From Ditylenchus dipsaci (taxonomy: Eukaryota > Nematoda > Chromadorea > Rhabditida > Anguinidae), in assembly GCA_004194705.1 (NCBI GenBank), contig SADC01000419.1, positions 97,457 through 161,456 of the forward strand: a DNA stretch of 64,000 nucleotides, written 5' to 3'. The position numbers were made by a program, and so were the translations under genes. A model generated the notes under the pieces. That model was not told where the DNA came from and did no database searches. It saw only the letters and a list, made by a program, of their open reading frames with translations. Shown one piece after another: positions 20,096 to 31,357 of the stretch (positions are counted from its first letter, which is position 1; every line of letters begins with the position of its first letter).

Positions 20096-23000
20096 TTAAC
20101 ATACTGGTAGCGCACCCGTCGGATCAGAATCGCCATAAACGGGCTCTCCATTAACGCACTGTTGTGAACTTATGGAAGTGTTAGAATTGCTGCTGTCTAT
20201 TACTATCACATCCCAGGTCACTAGAGGGAATGTCCATCCATCACTCGTTACGTCCTCTTCCCAACGCAAACCAAGTTCATTTTCCAATCTAATAGGACCA
20301 GTTCGCAACCCAGAGTATGAGGTACTTTGCACGCGAAAGTCCAGTCGTGGCCTAGCTAGTGCTGTTTCGCACCAGAATGGGAAGGCACATGTGGATTGCT
20401 GAAAAGGTCTAACCTGTAAACGTTGTCTTTTATTGTCACATATTTTTTAGTTGGAAGTATTCCAAAGGGTTTACAACCAGAGTTGGCAATTTGAATCATT
20501 GACTCAAATTAAAAACGCAAATTCGCGCTTTTTTCATGATTCAAATTAGCTAGATTCAAATTAAAATAGGCATAATATGATTTGGCGTGCGAAAAATATT
20601 ATTTACCTCACGAAAAACATTATTTATGTCACCGAAAAGATTATTTCGTGTAATTTAAGTGTGAACTTCGCGGAAATTGGAAATTTTTAGTCAAAAAGTA
20701 ACTTGGATTTCTCAGAATCCCACCCAGAGTAGCCAAAAGCCCCTGAAAGTTGGTTTTTGGGGGTTTACTATAGGGGAGGTAAACTTTTTGCAAAAAAATC
20801 GATTGAATGGATCAAAATTCCAGTCAAATGGCCTAAACCGCTGAGAATTCCATATTTAACCGTTCTCCCCACCTCAAACCACCCTAAGCACTGATTTAGA
20901 GTAGTTAGATACTGATTTGGAGCAGTTTATGATGGTTTTGGGTGGTTTGAGGTGGTTGAGAGTGGTGAAGGGTGTAATTCTGAGCGATTTAGCCCATCTG
21001 ACTGGACTTCTGATCCACTCAATCCAATTTTCGGAAAAAGTTTACACCCCCCTTTAATAAACCGCCAAAACCTTTTAGGGGCTTTTGGCCACTCTGAGGT
21101 GGGATTCTGAGAAATCCAAGTTACTTTTTGACTAAATAATTCAAATTCGCGCAAAGTTTAGACTCTAGTTACACAAAATAATCTTTTTGGTGACATAAAT
21201 AATGTTTTTGTCAGATAAATCATCTTTTTCGCAAACCGAACCAACATAAGCCATTTAATTTCTTTTTCGTGTAATTTGAATCATAGCTAATTTAAATCAT
21301 TGCTTTTAAGCTACGTTCACTTAATTTGTCGACCTGAGTGTGACATTTGGGTTGTTTTTAGCGCGGGAATAGCTGTACTTTTTTCTTGACTAAAACTTTT
21401 TATCTATTGGTAAAATTTTCTAGCTAAGTTTCAGGGCTTTAAAATGATCTATTGATCAGCAAAATCTGATAAAAAAATTAGGGTAAAAATGCTTAGGTCC
21501 GCACTCAGGTCGACACTCGGGTCGACACTCGACTATTTACGGAGTGTCGACCCGAGTGTGGTCCTGAGTGCGAACCTAAGCATTTTTAGCTAACATTTTT
21601 ATATCACATAGAGCTTATTAATGGCTCATTTTGAAGCCCTGAATCTTAGCTACAAAATGGTACCAACAGAAAAAAGTTTCAGTCAAATAAAAAGTACAGC
21701 TCTTCTCGCGTTAAAAACCCTCCATATCTCACACTCAGATCGACACACTATGTGAACGTAGCTTTAGTGATTCAAATTTATTTGTCTAGTTAAATCAAGC
21801 TAATTTCAATCATAGCTATTGATTAGGGTTGACGATTTGGGCTTTGGCGATGTTATGATTCGACGTTTAATATTCCAATATTTCGCGTGAGATGATGCGA
21901 TGCAATGTCGGAATTTGGGTGCGATACATCGCTGCGATGTTTCAGCATAAAATTTGAAATGCGATGTCAAAATTCACAAATTTTTTCAGTCGCATCTAAT
22001 AAAATAGGCATTGCCCGGCGTCAGCACCCACGTATGAGACTCATTCTAAAACATAGACAATCATCAACAGAAGTGGAATAACATTTGACAAAACAATGAA
22101 TTGATCTTCAATACGGACGCTAAAAGTAGCGATTAGGCGATTAGGCTACTAGCAATTAGGCAATAGCTCAACAAAATGCCGAAAATGATGCAATGTTCCT
22201 ACAATTTGCAATGCGATGTTTTAAAAATTTTGCGTCCGATGTTGCGAGGCGGTGTGACAAAATCGCTGCGTGCGATGTGATGTTGCGATGTATTTTACAT
22301 CGCTATGCGATACATCGTTCTACGATTAATGATTCAAATTTATTTGTCTAATTTGAATTACTGATAATTTGAATTAAAATTGACCAAATAAATTTGAACG
22401 TAATTTGAATCACGGCAATTTTTTCGGCAAAGATTTTAATTACAGAAATGATTCGAATTGCCATTACTGTTTACAACCACGTAAAAAACACATAGTTTGT
22501 CTTGACGGGAATTTAATTTTTTTTGGCGTTATTTCTTATTTTTGCCCGAAATAATTAGTTTAAGCAACACTGGGCTCAACTAATTACTGGTTTGACTCTC
22601 GGTGGTGGAAAATTATTATTTTTTATACTAGTTTGAGTAGGGAGTCGGACGGGTCGGGGCCCTGACCCGCCTGAGGCTATTTTGGCATAAAAGCCCGACT
22701 CGAAACCTGCCCCAACCAATTTAAATAACCCGACCGCGAAAATCGCAAGATCTCGGGGTTTCTCAATGTCATTTTTTATCCCCGAATATCATTTTCGGCG
22801 GATTAAAAAATTTATTGAAATTTAAAAAAATCAAAGATTTCTTGATTTTTTTAAATCAAGTATCTCATTTCAAATTCCTTGACAACAAAAGTTCAAATTC
22901 AAAATTTTAGTGTAAAATTTTTGGCGTTTGACCTTTTTTTTAAAATTATTAATGTTTTCTTTACTTTTATTTTCAAAGTTTACACACAATGGTCAATAAA

Positions 23001-23661
23001 TTTCAATACTTGACAAAGTTTTTACAAAAAATGTTCTTTTTGATAGCGTATTTTGATCTTTCGAAAACCCCAAAAATTGGCTGGGGTCCCCGCGGAGGCG
23101 GTGGTGCCTTTTCTACTACTTATACGTATACATTTAGTTCTAGTACTTAGTCTAGTCTTTATGAGAACAGGCCTAAGGTGGCGGTATATCAAGATAACGG
23201 ATTAACGAGGTTTGACTGTAAATTAAGTAAACGAGGCACTTTTTGGAAAGAAACTAGGCATTTTCACGTATCGTCCATACAAAAAAGTAAAGCTAGCCGC
23301 AGAGTGGGCTTATTGCCAGCTTTTCCAGAGCTCTTTATCAAAAAGAGTAGTTAAGATATAATTACTAAAAACTCACAAATATGACTAAGCCTTTAAAATA
23401 TTTTCCATTTGCCATATTCACCCCTATTGTACGGCCTGGCCAACTGCGCATCACAACGTTAATCGCTTCGTCCAGTTCAGGGTCATCTTTATACATCGGT
23501 AGATGGTCGTGGCAATATAGTGTGTAATTGTAGCTACCCAACAACTCGTAGGACAAACCCTTGTAATGCACTTCTTTTTCAGAATTTTCCACCAGAGTAG
23601 TAGCGTTGGAAGCAAGAAAGTATAAAATTATCCATTTGAGCAAAAATAGACCTGCTAACAT
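20096..23661 (-). CDS. Secreted protein of ~195 residues, left copy
   Basis: Two exons on the minus strand: 23,377-23,661 (95 codons, phase 0, donor GTGAGT) and 20,096-20,398 (acceptor CCTTTTCAG, 100 codons, TAA). Residues 1-20 or so (MLAGLFLLKWIILYFLASNA) are a signal peptide. The mature chain has YTLYCHDHLPMYKDDPELDE, an RPRLDFRVQSTSYSG stretch, WEEDVTSDGWTFPLVTWDV, five or so cysteines and an NTS sequon, consistent with an extracellular disulphide-bonded protein. I do not recognise a family. The alternative upstream start extends the frame by 22 residues and would hide the signal peptide. The 3-kb intron houses a hAT element. The gene is identical at protein level to the right-arm copy and points away from it. 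Confidence 0.8.
20690..21137. repeat. Palindromic MITE nested in hAT element
   Basis: AGTCAAAAAGTAACTTGGAT at the left is mirrored at the right; arms of about 215 bp meet at 20,910. The inner arms carry CCACCTCAAACCACCC. Mirror copy at 35,466-35,920. It is non-coding, and the frames crossing it are shadows. Confidence 0.85.
21311..21775. mobile_element. Palindromic MITE with AAGCTACGTTCAC ends
   Basis: Arms of about 220 bp are mirrored around 21,540; the centre contains nested TCGACACTCGGGTCGACACTC words. Mirror copy at 34,834-35,297. A half copy at 28,545-28,665, in the IR2 spacer, shows the family is independent of IR2. No protein is encoded. Confidence 0.85.
21830..22320. repeat. GCGATG word array nested in hAT element
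   Basis: Both ends of this zone are packed with GCGATG, TGCGATGT and ACATCGC words (21,840-21,970 and 22,195-22,320), inverted relative to each other. This is the pattern of subterminal binding sites of a hAT-like element beginning TAGGGTTGACGATT. No convincing target duplication is seen. Mirror at 34,280-34,760. Confidence 0.5.
22480..23376. other. Intron remainder with GGGTC words and pogo-like end
   Basis: This is the rest of the intron of the left secreted-protein gene. At 22,640-22,745 lies an array of GTCGGG/GACCCG words beginning TAGGGAGTCGGACGGG, like a single hAT end. At 23,190-23,220 the phrase TTAACGAGGTTTGACTG before TA is a lone pogo-like terminus. The rest is AT-rich with no exon. 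Mirrored at 33,227-34,120. Confidence 0.5.
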
Positions 23662-24149
23662 TTTTGTTTGCGGCCAAAAGAAAGTAACAAGAATATAAGG
23701 GAATGAGGAGTTTTTTCTTTTTCGCAATAGAGTTATTAAAACCCAAGTTATCTTAAACTCCTATATAGGGTAAAGAACAGTATTCAACATACGTATAAAA
23801 GTGTACTTAGCCTCCATATCGATCACAAAAGACAAGAACCTCTGAGAAAATGCTTTTAAGAAGATAAGAAGGATAAACAAATAGGAGCAGCAAAGAGAGT
23901 CTAGAAATGGAAGTAATGTTGAGTGTTAACATGAGTTTTGTTTAATATAAGAAATAACTAGGGTCTGCAGGCGCCTATCGTCGCCTATGCCGTGCGCGAA
24001 CATTGGTGGTTCGGGCACTATTCTTGTGGTTCAGGAACATCAGTAGTTCATTCACATTAGTAGTTCAGGCAGATTAATCTTTCCAGTGCGTTAATAGTCA
24101 GAGCAGATCATCCAGATCATCCACCCTACTTTTTAACCCACCTACTTTA

Positions 24150-24210
24150 CCTCGCCTACCCTCGCCTATCCTCGCCTATCCTCGCCTATCCTCGTATATC
24201 CTCGCCAATC
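24150..24210. repeat. Decamer tandem repeat CTCGCCTATC
   Basis: About five tandem units of CTCGCCTATC with one-base variants (CTCGTATATC, CTCGCCAATC). Mirror at 32,395-32,455 with GATAGGCGAG units. Just outside are related TCGCCTATG words at 23,970 and repeated AGTAGTTCA words. Simple sequence repeat. Confidence 0.75.
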
Positions 24211-24827
24211 CTATCACTTTTCACTTTCAAAGGGCAAAATTTCAATTTTTTCACATTAATTCTTAAATCTTGTTGCAAAAAGTCCTTCGTCATTGAAAGA
24301 GCTTTCAAATAAGTATAAACGTGCAAATAAAAATATTACACTAAAAAAAGTTTTTCTTTGTGACCAAATGACCTTGTGACCAACACTCATAGATTACCCC
24401 TGAAAACCACCACTTTTCACTTTCAAAGGGCAAAATCTCAATTTTTTTCATTTTTCGTATGAATTTCAGCGTTTCAGCTATCGTTAAAAAAGAGCGTCCG
24501 AAAATATGCATTTTGAAGCAAAATTTTGCTTGTGACCAAATCGGTATGGATATTTTCCCCAAAATTCCACGAATTTCAAATTAAATAAAAGTCTCAAAAT
24601 TCTGTCGGTCAAGTGGCTCGCTCTCAATTTCGGTATAAATTATAGTGCTTTATTTATTGTTTGAAAAAAGAGCGTCAAAAAATACGGATTTTGAAGCAAA
24701 ATTTTGCTTGTGACCAAAGGTTTTTCATTTAGCGTAACACACAGACACAGTCCAAATACTATATAGAGATATAGGGCTGTGCCCTGGAACATATCTTGGG
24801 CTTCCCCTTAGGGTAGTGATGTATAAA

Positions 24828-24965
24828 TTTCCGGCTCTGGCTCTCTCTGGCTCTGCTCTGGCTCCAAGCAGGAGCCAGAGCTGGAGCCAAATTTTCAAAA
24901 TTGAGATCCCAGAGCATGAACCGTAGCAAATTTTTTGAAGTTGAGAGCCCAGAGCGAGAACAGGA
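24828..24965. repeat. GGCTCTGG word array
   Basis: GGCTCTGGCTCTCTCTGGC with inverted GAGCCAGAG words, preceded by TAGTGATGTATAAATTTCC. Such word arrays next to a TAGTGATG-type end are typical of hAT termini, but I see only one end. Mirror at 31,635-31,775. Neighbouring 24,340-24,725 has duplicated GCAAAATTTTGCTT words. Confidence 0.5.
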
Positions 24966-25243
24966 GCCATTTTTTTTAAACTGTTTACCACACCCCAACC
25001 TCCCATAAATTTTTGAAAAGTGACTCAAAACACGTTCTAAGCCACTTTTTTCTGCTTCATACCATATAAGAAACATTTATGGATAGTTTCCAATTCAAAA
25101 ATTTAAAAATTTCTCAAAAATTTGACTTCAAACTCATGAAAGACAAATGGTTGTTTTAGGGTAATTTTCGACTAAATTTCGGTCAAATATGGGAAAAAGT
25201 AATAAATTTTGAATGTTTTTAACTTTTTAGGGACTATCACATA

Positions 25244-26005
25244 CCGTGGCGGACAAAAGTTTCCGCTCGACACGTGTTTTTCAGTTTTCTCAACAAACGT
25301 CTGCCAATAAAACAGATAAAACAGTGTTGTAAAACAGTGTTGTGAGATAAGGAAAAACTGAATATACCAAAATGTTCGGCTACTCAAGGGCTACAAAACT
25401 GCATATTAACACTCAGTTTTGCTTTTCAATTTTTTGATTTTTGCATCAAGTTTCAAAAAAGTGCATAAACACATCAGACAAAAGTTACCGTTCAATCAAC
25501 AAACCATTTGCATGAATGACAGCTTGATAATGTAAGCCCTCAATCTTAGCTACAATTTCGTAGGTCAAACTCTTTTTTTTGATTATTCTGAGAAAAATTA
25601 TGACCATCAACAGAAAAGTGTCCATTTCTAGTCAAAATCAAAGTAAATCGAAAGAAAATGGTTGTTTGGTCGCATAAATAATGACTTTTTTTTGAAGTTT
25701 CAATATCAAAAGCTACCAGTTAATGCACTTTTCGAAAGTTTTATAATTTCTCTACACAATTAAATGTCAACCTGTTTGAAGGATTGCACAGGGCTGAGAA
25801 ATAAACGGTTGAAGTTGAAAGAAGTAAAAAAAACCTCTATTTTTGCCTTATTTGGGGACATTCTTACTTCTTTCAACTTCAACCGCCCACAAAACATTTT
25901 AGTATAATCAGTTTTTTCTTATCTCACAACACGGCTGTTTTATTGCCAGATGTTTGTTGAGGAAACTGAAAAAACGTGTCGAACGGAAACTTTTGTCCAT
26001 CACTG
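25244..26005. mobile_element. Palindromic Tc1-like MITE, left copy
   Basis: The inverted ends are CCGTGGCGGACAAAAGTTTC and, at the other side, CAGTGATGGACAAAAGTTTC, flanked by TA on both sides as for Tc1/mariner elements. Arms of about 150 bp are followed by an inner palindrome (TTCAACTTCAACCG words). There is no transposase. Confidence 0.8.
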
Positions 26006-26072
26006 TATAGAAACTATGATATGCACATGTATAGGTAAATAAAAGTGCTGTTTGGCTTATTACCACTATTTG

Positions 26073-26235
26073 ACTTGGTCCCCTGGTGTGTATTTTAGGC
26101 CTTAGGCTTAGGCAAGGGTTGGCCAGCGTATATTAGGACGAACTCAAACATGTTTTTCTCACTTTTTTAACTTCAAAAAACATTTTTCAGTCCGTCCTAA
26201 CATACGCTAGCCTACCCTAGCCTAAAATGTAAAAT
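26073..26235. repeat. Hairpin with TTAGGC phrase, left copy
   Basis: TTGGTCCCCTGGTGTG is followed by TTAGGCCTTAGGCTTAGGC and CCAGCGTATATTAGGACG, mirrored from 26,190 to 26,230. Same arm as the hairpin at 15,484. Mirror copy at 30,364-30,515. Confidence 0.7.
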
Positions 26236-26885
26236 AATCGAGAAATGACCCCAAAATACCCTAAAAATACATTCTGGCCTTCATGAATTGAGATCAAACT
26301 TTCTTGAAAAAAAAACTATTTTTAAACGGGAAACTGTTTAGAAGTGTCTCTTTTTTAAATTTTCTGACTTCACATTGAAACATTACAAAAAATTCCCAAT
26401 GTATAAAAACGTGACGGAGAAACATAGTTCAAATACTATATAGAGATTGTTATTGCAGAACTGGGAAAAGACCACTATAAAAACAGGCAGGATATTCTGC
26501 TTGGCGGAAAATAGTCAAGCAAAACAAAAAATGTGAATGGCGAAAAAATTTAAATGCTAAAATTTTTCGAATTCTGCAGTTCGCTGAAATCTCAGTACTG
26601 GTACAAATAATATCCAGTATTTTTAAGAGGTCAAAAAAGGGTTGAACCGCTATTTTTAAATAACATATTTATGCTTTCGAATGCCAACTTGAAAGCAAAG
26701 GCATTTTGCTCTGAAAAGACCATCCAACCACCGAAAATTTAAGGTAAAAATGATTTATTTTGAACTTTTTTACTTTTTAAGGCCTACTACATAAAGAAAT
26801 TAGAGTATCGTTATTCTTGGAATGAGCTGGCTGAATTTGAACTCAGCCATCAGTTGCCCCCTCCCCCTTTGGGACTGACCTATGG

Positions 26886-27590
26886 TGTCGTTAAATCGAG
26901 GGTATCGTTGAATCGAGGTGTGCTTAAATCGAAGGTACTTAAGAAAACATTCTGTAGAGTGTCTTTAAATCGAAGGCTCGAAAAATTAAAAGTGCAATTT
27001 TCATACAATATGATTAATAATCGACGGTTTATACAGCTAAAAGTAGTGAGTGATTATGACAAACAATTTTAATAAAAACAATTGATTTCCGACTGCATTT
27101 GTTCCTTACTGCACTCTTTCGTAGATGTAGTCATCTATTGCGTCGCTTTGGCGAGGAACGGCAGGATCCACACAATTCTGTCAAACCTCTCCAAAGAAGA
27201 AACGCCACCCTCTCATCCAAAAAGCTCGCTATTCCAATGCTTGACATTGCCCAAGATGATAATAAACTTTCTTAGGAAAAGCACCCTTATCGAGTGCTTT
27301 TCCAGGCTTTTGACAATTTATTACCCTAGTTCGGTGCTAAAAGATGCAGATTCAGGAAGCTTTGAATTTATTTAACCCAAAAAAGCATCTTTTTCGGCAT
27401 TATCCTAAAAAAGGAGGCAAATTTTTTCTCCTTCGTCCCACTGTTGATTATTTTGTTTCAAGAACACATGATTATCATAGCTTAAATTAACATATTATTA
27501 TATCTTGCAATAAATATTACTAAAAAATTAACAGGAAAGACCAAGGCGAAAAAAAAAGTCCTCTTTTCTAGGATAGCACTTTTCACTTTG
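26886..27590. mobile_element. Degenerate pogo-like element, left half
   Basis: Starts with GTCGTTAAATCGAGGG and repeats variants of this motif four times in 80 bp, then about 600 bp of AT-rich sequence with a hairpin GAAAAGCACCCTTATCGAGTGC at 27,278. Frames here are shadows of mirrored sequence and match no transposase I know. Counterpart at 29,010-29,710. Confidence 0.45.
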
Positions 27591-27599
27591 ATCATAGTT

Positions 27600-28065
27600 T
27601 TGTTAACTGGTGCCTACCGTATAAAAAAACTTTAGTATGCATACATTTTTATGTATGCAGAGTCACTTTCGAGTGATTTGTGTCTAAGGTATGTGGGTGT
27701 GCGCATCTTAACCCCAAGCAACCAAGCCCCCTGCGCCTCCGAAGGGGGCTTGATAGATAAGAGATGCGCGCACTCACTTAAAGGGCCATTGCCGTCTCCG
27801 ACAACGGTTGTCCCCCGCCAATTCAAATTTTTTCTGAACCATTGAACTTCTGTACGGATTATTCAACTTGGTTTCTAACACAACTATACCTAAAATTGAA
27901 TTCTAGGTCTTGTTATGTTAGAAACCAAGCTGAAAATTCGTACAGAAGTTCAATAATTAGGCAAAAAAATTGAATTGGCGGGGGACAATTCAAAACAGGT
28001 GGCAATGACCCTTTAACTAAGACATGATTACGAGATAGACTCTTGATAAAAAAATGCATAAAGAG
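27600..28065. mobile_element. Element A (IR2 spacer copy) with element B inserted
   Basis: Element A: CTACCG...GAGTCACTTTCGAGTG, then GTGGGTGTGCGCAT, a CCCCCTGCG hairpin and the mirrored AGATGCGCGCACTCAC. It recurs at 41,412, 54,565 and 57,850. In this copy about 240 bp (27,778-28,018) of element B interrupts it between CTCACTTA and CTTTAACTAAGACATG. Element B is palindromic (TTGAACTTCTGTACGGATT and its mirror) and recurs at 48,670. Confidence 0.75.
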
Positions 28066-28069
28066 CCCT

Positions 28070-28690
28070 TTTCGCTCCAATTACCAAAACGGTTCAGAAT
28101 ACCAAGAAATGACCAAAACAACAGAGGAGACTTAGACCAAAAATGACCAAAACTACAGGGGAACTATGCAAACGAGAATTTTTTTGTGTCTTCTTCTCTT
28201 AAGGAAACAGTAGATCGATTAATAGAGCTGCAGCTGAGGAATCAAGCATAAAGAACAGCCAATAAAAAGTGGTCAGCATCAATGAGTGTCTCATAAAAAT
28301 ATAGTAAAAACAGTATGGACACAGAGTATATCTAGATGTCTAAATACTGGTAAATGACAATTGACTAGGGTTGGGTGATGTAGAATTCTACGAAGAATAC
28401 TATAGAACTCTACGGTTTTTCACGCTTATTTCTACACTTACAAGAAATCGTAGAAAGAAGAAAAAGAAATTTTCGAACTATTGCAGTGCGCTTAACAACA
28501 ATTTCACGCAAAATCTCGTGCTGAAAACGGTTATATGAGACAAACCTAGCTACAAAATGGTACCAACAGAAAAAAGTTTTAGTCAAAAAAAAAGTACAGC
28601 TCTTCTCGCGTTAAAAACCCCCATATCTCACACTCAGGTCGACACTATATGTGAGCGTGCCTTTAGGCTTAAGAAGCTTATTGAATTTTT
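28070..28690. other. Remainder of IR2 spacer, no gene
   Basis: The unique core between the arms (28,140-28,370) has no exon. At 28,375 TAGGGTTGGGTGATGTAG starts an array of TCTACGA words like a single hAT end. At 28,545-28,665 lies a half copy of the AAGCTACGTTCAC palindromic element. Confidence 0.4.
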
Positions 28691-28697
28691 TAAAAGT

Positions 28698-29710
28698 ACA
28701 GTCAACCCTTGATTTAACGACACCTCGATTTGATGTCACCCCTAGACTGATTTTGTTGGTTAAATCTAAAATACACTAGATGAGACCCTCGATTTAACGA
28801 CACCCGACAGATTTTGCATTTTCAACGAAAAAAGTTGCCGCATAATGCTTGCTTCCTTATTGCTATCATCTCTATATTGCATTTGGACTGGTGTGGACTG
28901 GTTTGGACCCGTACTTTCCTTGATTAGAATCATTTTTTGGGGAAAATACATTCAAAGCTTTCTAATTCAGCATCCTTCGGGACCGAACGAGGGTGACAAA
29001 TTAGTGAAAAGTGCTATCCTAGAAAAGAGGACTTTTTTTTTCGCCTTGGTCTTTCCTGTTAATTTTTTTAGTAATATTTATTGCAAGATATAATAATATG
29101 TTAATTTAAGCTATGATAATCATGTGTTCTTGAAACAAAATAATCAACAGTGGGACGAAGGAGAAAAAATTTGCCTCCTTTTTTAGGATAATGCCGAAAA
29201 AGATGCTTTTTTGGGTTAAATAAATTCAAAGCTTCCTGAATCTGCATCTTTTAGCACCGAACTAGGGTAATAAATTGTCAAAAGCCTGGAAAAGCACTCG
29301 ATAAGGGTGCTTTTCCTAAGAAAGTTTATTATCATCTTGGGCAATGTCAAGCATTGGAATAGCGAGCTTTTTGGATGAGAGGGTGGCGGTTTCTTCTTTG
29401 GAGAGGTTTGACAGAATTGTGTGGATCCTGCCGTTCCTCGCCAAAGCGACGCAATAGATGACTACATCTACGAAAGAGTGCAGTAAGGAACAAATGCAGT
29501 CGGAAATCAATTGTTTTTATTAAAATTGTTTGTCATAATCACTCACTACTTTTAGCTGTATAAACCGTCGATTATTAATCATATTGTATGAAAATTGCAC
29601 TTTTAATTTTTCGAGCCTTCGATTTAAAGACACTCTACAGAATGTTTTCTTAAGTACCTTCGATTTAAGCACACCTCGATTCAACGATACCCTCGATTTA
29701 ACGACACCAT
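28698..29710. mobile_element. Degenerate pogo-like element, right half
   Basis: CAGTCAACCCTTGATTTAAC follows TA at 28,697; internal CCTCGATTTAACGACACC words occur at 28,784 and 29,690. The inner part of the IR2 right arm and part of the spacer thus look like one element of about 1 kb that straddles the arm boundary. No transposase frame is recognisable. Confidence 0.5.
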
Positions 29711-30587
29711 AGGTCAGTCCCAAAGGGGGGAGGGGCAACTGATGGCTGAGTTCAAATTCAGCCAGCTCATTCCAAGAATAACGATACTCTAATTTCTTTA
29801 TGTAGTAGGCCTTAAAAAGTAAAAAAGTTCAAAATAAATCATTTTTACCTTAAATTTTCGGTGGTTGGATGGTCTTTTCAGAGCAAAATGCCTTTGCTTT
29901 CAAGTTGGCATTCGAAAGCATAAATATGTTATTTAAAAATAGCGGTTCAACCCTTTTTTGACCTCTTAAAAATACTGGATATTATTTGTACCAGTACTGA
30001 GATTTCAGCGAACTGCAGAATTCGAAAAATTTTAGCATTTAAATTTTTTCGCCATTCACATTTTTGTTTTGCTTGACTATTTTCCGCCAAGCAGAATATC
30101 CTGCCTGTTTTTATAGTGGTCTTTTCCCAGTTCTGCAATAACAATCTCTATATAGTATTTGAACTATGTTTCTCCGTCACGTTTTTTATACATTGGGAAT
30201 TTTTTGTAATGTTTCAATGTGAAGTCAGAAAATTTAAAAAAGAGACACTTCTAAACAGTTTCCCGTTTAAAAATAGTTTTTTTTTTCAAGAAAGTTTGAT
30301 CTCAATTCATGAAGGCCAGAATGTATTTTTAGGGTATTTTGGGGTCATTTCTCGATTATTTTACATTTTAGGCTAGGGTAGGCTAGCGTATGTTAGGACG
30401 GACTGAAAAATGTTTTTTGAAGTTAAAAAAGTGAGAAAAACATGTTTGAGTTCGTCCTAATATACGCTGGCCAACCCTTGCCTAAGCCTAAGGCCTAAAA
30501 TACACACCAGGGGACCAAGTCAAATAGTGGTAATAAGCCAAACAGCACTTTTATTTACCTATACATGTGCATATCATAGTTTCTATA
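29711..30587. other. IR2 right arm, AT-rich, no gene
   Basis: Mirrors 26,006-26,885. Holds CAGCCATCAGTTGCC words at 29,735-29,770 and the mirrored TTAGGC hairpin at 30,364-30,515. No exon or transposase seen. Confidence 0.4.
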
Positions 30588-31357
30588 CAGTGATGGACAA
30601 AAGTTTCCGTTCGACACGTTTTTTCAGTTTCCTCAACAAACATCTGGCAATAAAACAGCCGTGTTGTGAGATAAGAAAAACTGATTATACTAAAATGTTT
30701 TGTGGGCGGTTGAAGTTGAAAGAAGTAAGAATGTCCCCAAATAAGGCAAAAATAGAGGTTTTTTTACTTCTTTCAACTTCAACCGTTTATTTCTCAGCCC
30801 TGTGCAATCCTTCAAAACAGGTTGACATTTAATTGTGTAGAGAAATTATAAAACTTTCGAAAAGTGCATTAACTGGTAGCTTTTGATATTGAAACTTCAA
30901 AAAAAAGTCATTATTTATGCGACCAAACAACCATTTTCTTTCGATTTACTTTGATTTTGACTAGAAATGGACACTTTTCTGTTGATGGTCATAATTTTTC
31001 TCAGAATAATCAAAAAAAAGAGTTTGACCTACGAAATTGTAGCTAAGATTGAGGGCTTACATTATCAAGCTGTCATTCATGCAAATGGTTATGTTACCCT
31101 ATACAAAATAAATGGTTTGTTGATTGTACGGTAACTTTTGTCTGATGTGTTTATGCGCTTTTTTTGAAACTTGATGCAAAAATAAAAAAATTGAAAAGCA
31201 AAACTAAGTGTTAATATGCAGTTTTGTAGCCCTTGAGTAGCCGAACATTTTGGTATATTCAGTTTTTCCTTATCTCACAACACGGCTGTTTTATTGGCAG
31301 ACGTTTGTTGAGAAAACTGAAAAACACGTGTCGAGCGGAAACTTTTGTCCGCCACGG
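30588..31357. mobile_element. Palindromic Tc1-like MITE, right copy
   Basis: Mirror of 25,244-26,005, TA on both sides (30,586-30,587 and 31,358-31,359). It differs by a short insertion near 31,090 and lacks the duplicated AAACAGTGTTGT of the left copy (25,318-25,341), so the arms evolved separately for some time. Confidence 0.8.

Larger units (their letters stand above)
20478..22469. mobile_element. hAT element in the gene's intron, left copy
   Basis: 1,992 bp with inverted ends CAGAGTTGGCAATTTGAATC and CAGTAATGGCAATTCGAATC, flanked by a perfect 8-bp duplication TTTACAAC (20,470-20,477 and 22,470-22,477). CAG-starting ends with 8-bp duplication identify hAT. Subterminal zones are filled with ATTTGAATCA words. 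No transposase remains. The interior is occupied by at least three other elements (separate entries), so it grew by nested insertion. Confidence 0.92.
18165..27590. repeat. Left arm of giant inverted repeat IR2
   Basis: Reverse complement of 29,010-37,645; paired coordinates add to about 56,600 throughout the inner 8 kb. It contains in mirror order a Tc1-like palindrome, GGCTCT words, a decamer repeat, the secreted-protein gene and a hAT element. Arms differ by scattered substitutions and short indels, and by one insertion of about 800 bp at 18,690-19,497 present only on this side. Confidence 0.95.

Noticed and set aside
23365..23727. Longer start (MRKRKNSSFPYIL) for the secreted-protein gene
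   Set aside because: The first ATG-like codon of that frame is not ATG; the ATG at 23,661 gives a normal signal peptide.
24150..24210. CRISPR-like array
   Set aside because: It is an uninterrupted decamer microsatellite without spacers, in animal DNA.
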